Shown here: one piece after another, positions 7,577 to 15,604 of the stretch
Layout of the letters: each line of letters starts with the position of its first letter
How positions within the stretch are numbered: the stretch's first letter is position 1
Assembly (NCBI GenBank): GCA_007120465.1
Contig: SKNO01000247.1
Span: 1-43,573 of the forward strand
Direction: 5' to 3'
Source of the DNA: Nitriliruptoraceae bacterium
GTDB lineage: Bacteria > Actinomycetota > Nitriliruptoria > Nitriliruptorales > Nitriliruptoraceae
DNA length: 43,573 nt
Made by a program: the position numbers and the translations under genes
Notes under the pieces: generated by a model
Database searches by the model: none
What the model was told of the DNA's origin: nothing
Seen by the model: the letters and a program-made list of their open reading frames with translations, nothing else

Positions 7577-8440
7577 TCACTCACTGTCGGGGTCTGCGAA
7601 GCCGGGCGATGCCGGTCGCCGGACGGACTCGAAGAAGGCGATGAGCTCCTTGGCGAGGGGCTCGGGTGCGACCACCGGGGCGAAGTGCCCGATGTCCGGT
7701 AGTTCGCGGACGTGGGCGTCGGTGACGTGCTTGGCGATGTGTTCCGCCGAGTCGGCGAAGAAGGTGCCGAGCGCGCCCTCAAGGCTTCGCAGGACCAGGA
7801 CCGGAGCGGTGATCCGTGCGAGCATCTCGGGATCGGTGGGGTCGGGCCCTTCGTAGGATGCCTCCTGCCGGAGCTCCTCCATCAGCACCGGGACGTTGGC
7901 CTGGAACCACTCGAGGTAGTCCGCCTCCAGGGCGGCGAACTCAACCTCGGTGCAGACGAACCGGTGGAAAGTGAGGGCCGCGTCGCCGAGTCGACCGTCT
8001 GCGGCTTCGGTCGTCCACTGTTCGATCGTGGCGCCGAAAGCCGCGAGGTCGTCCTCTCGCAGCAACGGGTACACCGAAGGCTCGAAGGCGGCCACGGCGG
8101 CCACGGCGTCGCTGTGGATGGCGGCCCCGAACATCGCGCCGGAGTCCGACCAGCCGACCAGACACACTGGCTCGCCGATGCTGTCGACGAACGCGATGAT
8201 GTCCTCCTGGAGGCGTCGGGGCGAGTGGTCCGGGTGGTCGCTCGACAGTCCGCGGCCGCGGAGGCTCGGCAGGTAGCAGGTGAACCGGTCGGCGAGGTGG
8301 GGAACCAGAGCCGCCCAGGCGATGTCCCCGTCGAGCACGTTGGGGTGGGCGAGGACCAGCGGTGGTCCCTGCCCCTGCACTCGTCCGGCGATCTCGGTGC
8401 CGTCGGCGGAGGCGGCCCGGTGGATCCGGTCCTCGGTCAT
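7577..8440 (-). CDS. alpha/beta hydrolase (paralogue 2)
   Basis: MTEDRIHRAASADGTEIAGRVQGQGPPLVLAHPNVLDGDIAW...VGWSDSG...LPDIGHFAPVVAPEPLAKELIAFFESV; collinear with paralogue 1. Confidence 0.9.
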   Translation of the reverse strand: MTEDRIHRAASADGTEIAGRVQGQGPPLVLAHPNVLDGDIAWAALVPHLADRFTCYLPSLRGRGLSSDHPDHSPRRLQEDIIAFVDSIGEPVCLVGWSDSGAMFGAAIHSDAVAAVAAFEPSVYPLLREDDLAAFGATIEQWTTEAADGRLGDAALTFHRFVCTEVEFAALEADYLEWFQANVPVLMEELRQEASYEGPDPTDPEMLARITAPVLVLRSLEGALGTFFADSAEHIAKHVTDAHVRELPDIGHFAPVVAPEPLAKELIAFFESVRRPASPGFADPDSE

Positions 8441-8582
8441 GATGGTCGCTCCTGATCGATCGTCTCGGTACCCCGATCGTGGCGGATCACCCGAGCGAGA
8501 ACATCAGCCGGTCGGCTACTCCTCCCGACGCCGGGCGGCTACTTGGCCCCCTGCCGGCGACTTCGTCTACCGTCGTGGCGGG

Positions 8583-11453
8583 TCACAGGTCGCGGCGTGC
8601 GGCCTCGGCGACCAGCTCGGAACGGCCGCCGAGGCCGACCTTCGTGTAGACGTGGGACAGGTGCTTCTTGACGGTGTGGACGCTGACGAACAGGCGCTCG
8701 CCGATCTCGGCGTTGGTGTGCCCCGCCGCGACCAGCCGCACGATCTGACGCTCGGTGGGGGTCAGCGCCGCCCAGCCTACCTGCGGGCGTGCGCGTTCAC
8801 CCCGCCCGCGACGTGCGTAGGCGACCGCGTCGTCCAGGGTCAGCTGCACGCCCTCGGTCCAGCACGCCTCGGCGTCGGCCGGGTCGAGCTGGGTTCGGGC
8901 AGCGATGGTGTATCGCTCCACCCGCTCGGCCGGCAGCGGGAACCGGACGATGCCGGTGTCGTCGTGGAACCGCTCGGCGGCGGCCAGCAGTCGCAGCGCC
9001 CGGTCTCCCTCACCGCGTGCGGCGGCGAGGCCGGCGACCGCCTCCAACGCCGCGACCGCACCGAGCCGGTCCCCGAAGTCGGCCAGCACCTCGAGCCCCT
9101 CGTGGGCGTGCTCCCACGCCTGGTCGGGGTCGCCGTCGAGACCGGCGAGTCCGACCAGCGCCCGCCCGAGCGTGAACGGGTAGCGCGGGTCGGCCGACAG
9201 CTGCCGACACCGTTCGAGATGCTCCCGGGCGTCCTCGGGTCGCTGCTCTGACAGGGCGACCAGCCCAAGCAGCCACATCGCCGAGGCCTCGAACCACCGG
9301 ATGCCCCGTTCACGGGCGGTGCGACGCAACGCTTCGGCGGTTCGGCGGGCCTTGGCGGTCTCACCCGAGCGGTACGCCACGAGCGCGGTCCAGCGGCCCA
9401 CGTACAACTCGAACACGTTCGGCGACGGGCTGCGGGCGCGCAGCAGCGCCTCAGCGTCGGCAAGCTGCTCCGCCGCAGCGTCGAGGTTGCCCGCGAACAG
9501 GTCAGCGGTGGCCAGCTGCGCGACGGCGAAGGCTTCCCAGCTGGGTCGATCGATCCGCCGGGCCCAGGCGATGCCCTGCTGGGTGTGGTCGCGGGCGCGG
9601 TCGAGCTCGCCGGAGAGCAGCAGGTATGCACCCAGCTGGGTGTGGACGACCGGACGGGTGTAGCCGACCCCGGCGTCCTCGCAGACCCTCACGGTCTGCT
9701 CGAGCAGTTCCACGCCCTGCCCGATCGAGCGTCCATCGCAGGCGGTGAGGCCGGCGAAGCTCAGGACGATGGCACGGATGTCGTCGTCCTCGAGCCGTTC
9801 CACCAGGGCCACTGCCTCGTCGAGGTCGGCCGCGATCGCCTCGGTGCCCGCCAGCCCTGACCACAGGCCCTCCAAGGCGCGCAGAACGAGGCCCAGAGCA
9901 AGGGTGTCTTCGCGTTCGAGAGTGCGTGCGACCGGCACCGCTCGGTCGGCCAAGCCGTGCGCCATCGCGGCATGGCCATTGGCGCCGAGCACCAGGCTCG
10001 CGGTGACGAGCCCGCGGGCCCGGTCGGAGTCGGTGGCTCCTGGCGCATCCACCGCTGCCCGCAACCAACGCTCCATCTCCGAGTATCGGCTCCGGTCGAA
10101 CCAGAACCGCCGGGTCGGTTCGGCGATGTCCAGCACCGCCACCGGACGACCCGAGTCGACCGCCCACGTCATCGCGGCGCGCAGGTCGGCCAGGTCGGTC
10201 GCCAGCCGTGCGTTCCACGCCGCGGCATCCGGGCCGCCAAGCCCGGTCCCCGCCCGGCCGGCCAGCCCGATGAAGTAGTCCAGGTGGCGGTGGCGCACCC
10301 GGGCTGGGTCGTCGAGCTCGGCCAGGCGTTGCTGTGCGAACACCCGGATCGTCTCCAGCAGCCGGTAGCGCGCCCGACCGTTGTGCTCGCCGACCTGCAG
10401 CAGCGACCGGTCGGCCAGCGTGGCGACCAGGTCGAGCACCTGCGTCTCGTCGATGTCCGGACCGGCCACCACCGCCTGCGCGGCCTCGAGATCGAAGGTG
10501 CCGACGAACACCGACAACCGTGCCAACGCCAACCGCTCGCCGTCGGCAAGCAGCCCGTAGCTCCACGCCACCGACGCCTCCAAGGTGCGCTGCCGCGACG
10601 GGACGCCACGAACCGTGCCGGTCAGCAGCCGGAACCGGTCCGACAGGCCCGCAGCGATCTGTGCCACGGACAGCACCCGCATCCTGGCGGCCGCGAGCTC
10701 CACCGCCAACGGGATCCCGTCCAGACGCCGACAGATCTGCGCCACGGCCGCAGCGTTGGCATCGGTGAGTGCGAAGTCGGGTCGGGCCTGACGCGCCCGC
10801 GTCTCGAACAGGGCCACCGCATCTGTCGCCGCGACCGCGTCGGCAGACCGCGCCTGCGGATCGGGCACCGGCAGCGGGGGGACCTCCCAGGTCGTCTCCC
10901 CGTCGAGCGCCAACGGCTCACGGCTGGTCGCCAACACGGTGAGGTGCCCACAGGACCTCAGCAGCTCGGCCACCAGCGCCGCGCAGGCCCCGATCACGTG
11001 CTCGCAGTTGTCCAGGACCACCAGACCGTGCCGGACACGCAGCTCGTCGATCAGCGTGTCGAGCAGCGCCTGCCCCGGCTCCTCCCGCACGCCGACCGCA
11101 TCCGCGACCGCCTGGCCGACCCCATCGGGACCGTTCACCCCCGACAGCTCCACCCACCAGACCTCGTGCTGGAACCGTGGTGCCACGTCGTGCGCCACCT
11201 CTAGCGCCAGCCGGGTCTTCCCACAGCCCCCCGAGCCGGTCAGCGTGACCAGGCGCGTCTCCGCGACGAGTTGGGTGACCTCGACCCGCTCCTGCGCCCG
11301 ACCCACCAGGGACGAGACTGCCACGGGCAGCCCAGTCGGTCCGCGCACCCGGTGGATATCGTCCGGCCCGCCGGCCGCAGCCCCGGTGGCCGTATCGCCC
11401 ACGGCCGCGATCCATCGCGCGCCACGCATCGCATCCGCCCTCGTGTTCCCCAC
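8583..11453 (-). CDS. STAND-ATPase transcriptional regulator with C-terminal LuxR HTH
   Basis: Walker A LTGSGGCGKTRLALEV; LVVLDNCEHVIGACAALVAELL; DGIPLAVELAAARMRVLS; C-terminal LTPTERQIVRLVAAGHTNAEIGERLFVSVHTVKKHLSHVYTKVGL. Confidence 0.92.
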   Translation of the reverse strand: MGNTRADAMRGARWIAAVGDTATGAAAGGPDDIHRVRGPTGLPVAVSSLVGRAQERVEVTQLVAETRLVTLTGSGGCGKTRLALEVAHDVAPRFQHEVWWVELSGVNGPDGVGQAVADAVGVREEPGQALLDTLIDELRVRHGLVVLDNCEHVIGACAALVAELLRSCGHLTVLATSREPLALDGETTWEVPPLPVPDPQARSADAVAATDAVALFETRARQARPDFALTDANAAAVAQICRRLDGIPLAVELAAARMRVLSVAQIAAGLSDRFRLLTGTVRGVPSRQRTLEASVAWSYGLLADGERLALARLSVFVGTFDLEAAQAVVAGPDIDETQVLDLVATLADRSLLQVGEHNGRARYRLLETIRVFAQQRLAELDDPARVRHRHLDYFIGLAGRAGTGLGGPDAAAWNARLATDLADLRAAMTWAVDSGRPVAVLDIAEPTRRFWFDRSRYSEMERWLRAAVDAPGATDSDRARGLVTASLVLGANGHAAMAHGLADRAVPVARTLEREDTLALGLVLRALEGLWSGLAGTEAIAADLDEAVALVERLEDDDIRAIVLSFAGLTACDGRSIGQGVELLEQTVRVCEDAGVGYTRPVVHTQLGAYLLLSGELDRARDHTQQGIAWARRIDRPSWEAFAVAQLATADLFAGNLDAAAEQLADAEALLRARSPSPNVFELYVGRWTALVAYRSGETAKARRTAEALRRTARERGIRWFEASAMWLLGLVALSEQRPEDAREHLERCRQLSADPRYPFTLGRALVGLAGLDGDPDQAWEHAHEGLEVLADFGDRLGAVAALEAVAGLAAARGEGDRALRLLAAAERFHDDTGIVRFPLPAERVERYTIAARTQLDPADAEACWTEGVQLTLDDAVAYARRGRGERARPQVGWAALTPTERQIVRLVAAGHTNAEIGERLFVSVHTVKKHLSHVYTKVGLGGRSELVAEAARRDL

Positions 11454-11461
11454 CAGCCATC

Positions 11462-11513
11462 TACGCCCGTTGCGGTGCCGCTGAGCCTATGCCCGTGGCG
11501 GTGCTGCTGAGCC
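11462..11513. repeat. 26-bp imperfect tandem repeat, two copies
   Basis: TACGCCCGTTGCGGTGCCGCTGAGCC followed by TATGCCCGTGGCGGTGCTGCTGAGCC, 23/26 identical, 9 nt upstream of the regulator start. Confidence 0.8.
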
Positions 11514-11664
11514 GTGGATGGTTCGGTGTGCGGGGAGGGCACGACGCGCCCGACCTTGCCATCCTGTCGCCGCGAGGGTTCCTGATCGGTCCAGGCTTCC
11601 TCGTGGTGTGGCTGGGCGCTTCCGCGGAAGCGCCGCCGGGCGAGGCGCCGTGAGCAGGCGTCGT

Positions 11665-12102
11665 TCAGCCGTGCTGCCGGCTCACGTGGCTCGGCTCGCG
11701 CGCCTGCGAGGCCAGGCCGGCGTAGACCAGCCCGAGGATCACGCCGAAGACCAGGTGCCCGACGAGGCTCATGAACTGGTCCTGTCCGAGTGCCGGGAAC
11801 GCTCCCATGCCGAGCAGGAGCGGCATCAGCAGCAAGGCGCCGAGGACCCACCACACGGCGCCGTAGACGAGCCCGAACCCCGCGTGGGTGCCGGCCCCGG
11901 ACCGGGCTGCACCGAGTGTGAGCGCGTAGCCCACCCCGATCGCGACGGAGATCACGAGGTGGACCACCCACCCGACCGCGGTGCTCTCCTGGTTCACCAG
12001 CGCCGCCACCATCGGCAGCATGCCCATCACCTGCATCATCATGCCGAAGACGAGGCCACCGGCCAGGCCGCCGGCCACGCCACCTGCCAACCGTCGGTTC
12101 AT
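11665..12102 (-). CDS. small integral membrane protein
   Basis: MNRRLAGGVAGGLAGGLVFGMMMQVMGMLPMVAALV...GWVVHLVISVAIGVGYALTL...GLVYGAVWWVLGALLLMPLLLG; several hydrophobic segments. Confidence 0.75.
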   Translation of the reverse strand: MNRRLAGGVAGGLAGGLVFGMMMQVMGMLPMVAALVNQESTAVGWVVHLVISVAIGVGYALTLGAARSGAGTHAGFGLVYGAVWWVLGALLLMPLLLGMGAFPALGQDQFMSLVGHLVFGVILGLVYAGLASQAREPSHVSRQHG

Positions 12103-12244
12103 CGCTCGTTGCTCCCCTCGTGGGTACGGGACACGACGGGAACCGGGGGGTCGGCGGTCCCATTCCATCCGGTCGGTCCGGCAGCGGACATCTGACGGAG
12201 GTCGTGATGGAGACTCCACGATCCGGTGGGTCGGCGGGTGACCG

Positions 12245-12907
12245 TCAGCTGTCCGGAACCAGCAACCGCATCACCAGCTCGGGGAGGTCGCTGGCCGTGA
12301 CGTCCGGCTGGCCGAAGACCGCGGGGTAGCGGTCCCCGTCGCGGTTCAGCCAACCGGTGACCAGCCCCGCCGCCTGGGCACCGAGCAGATCCCAGGGGTG
12401 CACCGCCACCATCGCCGCGCGGTGGGCGCCGACACCGTGACGATCGAGCACGAACCGGTAGGCGGCGGCAGCGGGTTTCCAGCGCCCGACCGGTGTGACG
12501 TCGTGGACCTCGGCGACCAGGTCGGTCAGGTCCGCACGTGCGAGGAAGGCGCGGGTGAGCTCCGCCGACCCGTTGGTGAGTGCGACCGTCGGGATGCCGG
12601 CGTCCCGTAGTGCGTGGAGGCCAGGGGCGACGTCGGGGTGTGGGTGCACCTGACCGAAGCCGTCGAGTACGTGCGCGATCGCCGTGTCCGGCTCGGGATG
12701 TCCGTCGAGCAGCATGGCGAGGTGGTGCCGCCCCAACTCGCCGAACGGCGCGAAGCGGTCAGCTGCTGCCGCGGCGATACCGTCACGCAGCACCCGTGCG
12801 AACCACACGTCCAGCTGCCCCGGCAGCCCGACCTCCGCCATCCGGTCCGCGACCGGATCCAGCGGGAACAGCGTCTCGTTGACGTCGAGGATGACCAGCT
12901 CGAGCAC
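12245..12907 (-). CDS. HAD-superfamily hydrolase, haloacid dehalogenase type II-like
   Basis: VLELVILDVNETLFPLDPVADRM...TVALTNGSAEL...VGRWKPAAAAYRF...MVAVHPWDLLGAQAAGL; GTG start at 12907. Confidence 0.85.
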   Translation of the reverse strand: MLELVILDVNETLFPLDPVADRMAEVGLPGQLDVWFARVLRDGIAAAAADRFAPFGELGRHHLAMLLDGHPEPDTAIAHVLDGFGQVHPHPDVAPGLHALRDAGIPTVALTNGSAELTRAFLARADLTDLVAEVHDVTPVGRWKPAAAAYRFVLDRHGVGAHRAAMVAVHPWDLLGAQAAGLVTGWLNRDGDRYPAVFGQPDVTASDLPELVMRLLVPDS

Positions 12908-13159
12908 GGTCCTGCGCCTTGTCGGGGGCGAGCAAGGAGTACAGCATGCCGGTTCACTCGACCCCGCATCCCGTTGGACCGGTCCATCCTTGCGCCGCCC
13001 GTCGCCGCACGCGGCGGCCGGCCCGTCGACCCGCCGACGATCGCAGGGAAGCCGGCGCCGGGTCAGTGGGTTCTCCGGCGTGGCGCCCCGTGCGGCTGAG
13101 CGTCGGTACCCGTGGCAGGTCCGCACGTTGATCACCAACCCCCGAACCGAGGAGTACCC

Positions 13160-13705
13160 GTGGCGAGGATCCCGATCCACACCGTCGACGACGCGCCGGC
13201 CGAGAGCCGACCACCGCTCGAGCGACAGTCCGCCCGTGTCGGCAAGACCATCAACATCATCGGTGCGATGGCGCACTCGCCGGCGCTGATCGGGCTGTAC
13301 GACGCCGCCGAGACGGCCCTTGGCGAACGCTCCAACCTGGACGGTGCGGTCCGGGAGGCGATCCACCTCACGGTCGCCAACGTCAACGCGTGCAACTACT
13401 GCCAGGCGGCGTACACCGGTTCGGCGAAGCGCCAGGGCTTCACCGCCGAGCAGACGATCGAGATCCGCCGCGGTGAGCTGGACGGAGACCCGAGACTGAG
13501 TGCGCTGCTGGCCTTCGTCCGAGAGCTCGCCGACTCCAGGGGACACGTCGCCGACGAGACCTGGCAGGCGGCGCTCGACGCCGGGTGGTCGGACGTGGAA
13601 CTGCTCGACGCCTACGCCGACGTGGTGCGCACGGTCCTGACCAACTGGTTCAACCACCTGGTGGGAACCGAGCTCGACCTGCCACCGGCACCCCCGCTCG
13701 ACTGA
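13160..13705 (+). CDS. carboxymuconolactone decarboxylase/AhpD-like protein
   Basis: REAIHLTVANVNACNYCQAAYTGSAKRQGF, with the CxxC of the CMD/AhpD family; GTG start. Confidence 0.88.
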   Translation: MARIPIHTVDDAPAESRPPLERQSARVGKTINIIGAMAHSPALIGLYDAAETALGERSNLDGAVREAIHLTVANVNACNYCQAAYTGSAKRQGFTAEQTIEIRRGELDGDPRLSALLAFVRELADSRGHVADETWQAALDAGWSDVELLDAYADVVRTVLTNWFNHLVGTELDLPPAPPLD

Positions 13706-13790
13706 TCCGTGCCCGACCGGGGCCGCCGAACCCGTGCCGTCGCAGCGCGCCGCGGTGGTGGCACGTTCCGACGGCTCGGCGGCGGCGCGG

Positions 13791-14540
13791 TCAGCGGTGT
13801 TCGGGGTTGGGGGCGTCGAAGCGGCAGCCGGCGTCCCACAGGGAGCGCTGGTTGCCGTGGGCGGGGAACCCGCCGGCGTCCTTGAGCCAGCGGGCGGTGT
13901 GCAGCAGGTTCCAGGTCATGAAGGTCGTGTTGCGGTGGGTGAAGTCGTTCTCCGGCCCGCCCGAGCCGTCGTCGGCGTAGGACGGGCCGGGTCCGGCCTC
14001 GCCGAGCCAGGCGGCGTCGGCCTGTGGGGGGATCACGTAGCCGAGGTGCTGGAGGCTGTAGAGCAGGGTCATCGCGCAGTGCTTCGCACCGTCCTCGTTG
14101 CCGGTGATGATCACCCCGCCGGTGCGGCCGTAGTAGGCGTACTGGCCGGCGTCGTTGAGTTGGCCGGAGTTGCCGTAGAGCCGTTCGATCACGCGGGTGG
14201 CGATCGAGGACCTCTCCCCGAGCCAGATCGGGGTGAGCAGCACGAGGATGTCTGCCGCCCTCACGCGCTCGAAGATGGCGGGCCAGTCGTCACGTTCGGC
14301 GCCGCGCTCGGTCATGTCGGGGTAGACGCCCGGGGCGAGGTGGTGGTCGACGGCGCGGATCACCTCCACCTCGACGCCCTTGGCGCGCATGATCGCGATG
14401 GAGCGGTCGGCCAGCGCCTGGGTGTGTGACGGTTCGGGGGAGGGCTTCAGGGTGCAGTTGATGTACAGCGCGCGGAGATCGTCGTAGGTCGCGGGGGCAT
14501 CGTCGCACAGCTGCTGATCCCGGTCGGACAGTTCGGTCAT
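13791..14540 (-). CDS. flavodoxin/NAD(P)H-dependent FMN reductase-like protein
   Basis: DDLRALYINCTLKPSPEPSHTQALADRSI...ILVLLTPIWLGERSSIATRVIERLYG...YYGRTGGVIITGNEDGAKHC. Confidence 0.85.
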   Translation of the reverse strand: MTELSDRDQQLCDDAPATYDDLRALYINCTLKPSPEPSHTQALADRSIAIMRAKGVEVEVIRAVDHHLAPGVYPDMTERGAERDDWPAIFERVRAADILVLLTPIWLGERSSIATRVIERLYGNSGQLNDAGQYAYYGRTGGVIITGNEDGAKHCAMTLLYSLQHLGYVIPPQADAAWLGEAGPGPSYADDGSGGPENDFTHRNTTFMTWNLLHTARWLKDAGGFPAHGNQRSLWDAGCRFDAPNPEHR

Positions 14541-14758
14541 GGCTGTCTCCTGGTCGGAGGAGGGGAGGATCGGGTGTCGTTCAGGACGGATCGGTGTCGG
14601 AGTGCTGCTGCGGGTGCGCGAACACCTGCGGACCCGCGTGGCTTCCGACCGGGCGGTCCCGCTTCAACCCACCTGCAAGGGCGCTTCAACCGGTCTCCTG
14701 GAGGTTCGAGGATGCCAGTACGGGACCCGGCCACGTGTGTACAGCGAAAGGGAGCACG

Positions 14759-15580
14759 ATGACCAGCAGCGCCTCCGCGACCGACCTCGGGGCCGCGACC
14801 GACGCGCAGAGACGGACCTGGACCCGGGGCGACTTCCACGAGATCGCCCGGCACAACGTGGTGATGGCCGAGCGCCTGTGCCCGGCGGTCGGCCTCCATG
14901 CCGGTGAGCGGGTCCTCGACGTGGCGTGTGGCACCGGCACCGCGGCGCTCGTCGCTGCTCGGCACTACAGCGAGGTCACCGGCATCGACTTCGCCCCCTC
15001 CCTGATCGACCGTGCCCAGTTGCGGGCTGCAGCCGAGGGGTACGACGTCACGTTGCGGGTGGCCGACGCGCAGGAGCTCCCCTTCGAGGACGACAGCTTC
15101 GACGTGGTCCTGTCGATCTACGGCGTGCAGTTCGCGCCCGATCAACCGACGGCAGCCAGCGAACTGCTCCGGGTCTGCCGACCGGGTGGTCGGATCGGGC
15201 TCGCCAGTCCCATGCCGGAAGGATGGAGCGGCGATCTGTTCTCCACCCACGCTCGCTACGCCCCGCCTCCACCGGGGGTCGAGTCACCACTGCGGTGGGG
15301 CACCGAGGACGGCGTCCAGGCCCTGCTCGGCCACGGCGTCTCGTGGCTACGCAACGAGCCGCGGCCGGCGCTGCAGTACTACCGCTCGGTCGAGCACGCG
15401 GTGGACGTGTTCTCTACCTGGTTCGGCCCGACGCTCAGCGCCATGGAGCGGATCGAGCCGGACCGGCAGGGCGAGCTCCTCCGGGATCTCGCCGAGGTGT
15501 TCCGCCGCTACAACCGTGCCACCGACGGCACCGCCGTCGTCGAGAACACCTACCTGGAGACCGTCGCGGTCGTAGCGTGA
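14759..15580 (+). CDS. class I SAM-dependent methyltransferase
   Basis: GERVLDVACGTGTAALVAARHYSEVTGIDFAPSLIDRAQ...VADAQELPFEDDSFDVVLSIYGVQFAPD...LLRVCRPGGRIGLASP. Confidence 0.92.
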   Translation: MTSSASATDLGAATDAQRRTWTRGDFHEIARHNVVMAERLCPAVGLHAGERVLDVACGTGTAALVAARHYSEVTGIDFAPSLIDRAQLRAAAEGYDVTLRVADAQELPFEDDSFDVVLSIYGVQFAPDQPTAASELLRVCRPGGRIGLASPMPEGWSGDLFSTHARYAPPPPGVESPLRWGTEDGVQALLGHGVSWLRNEPRPALQYYRSVEHAVDVFSTWFGPTLSAMERIEPDRQGELLRDLAEVFRRYNRATDGTAVVENTYLETVAVVA

Positions 15581-15604
15581 GCGCGGCGTGGGCATCGGGG
15601 CGTG

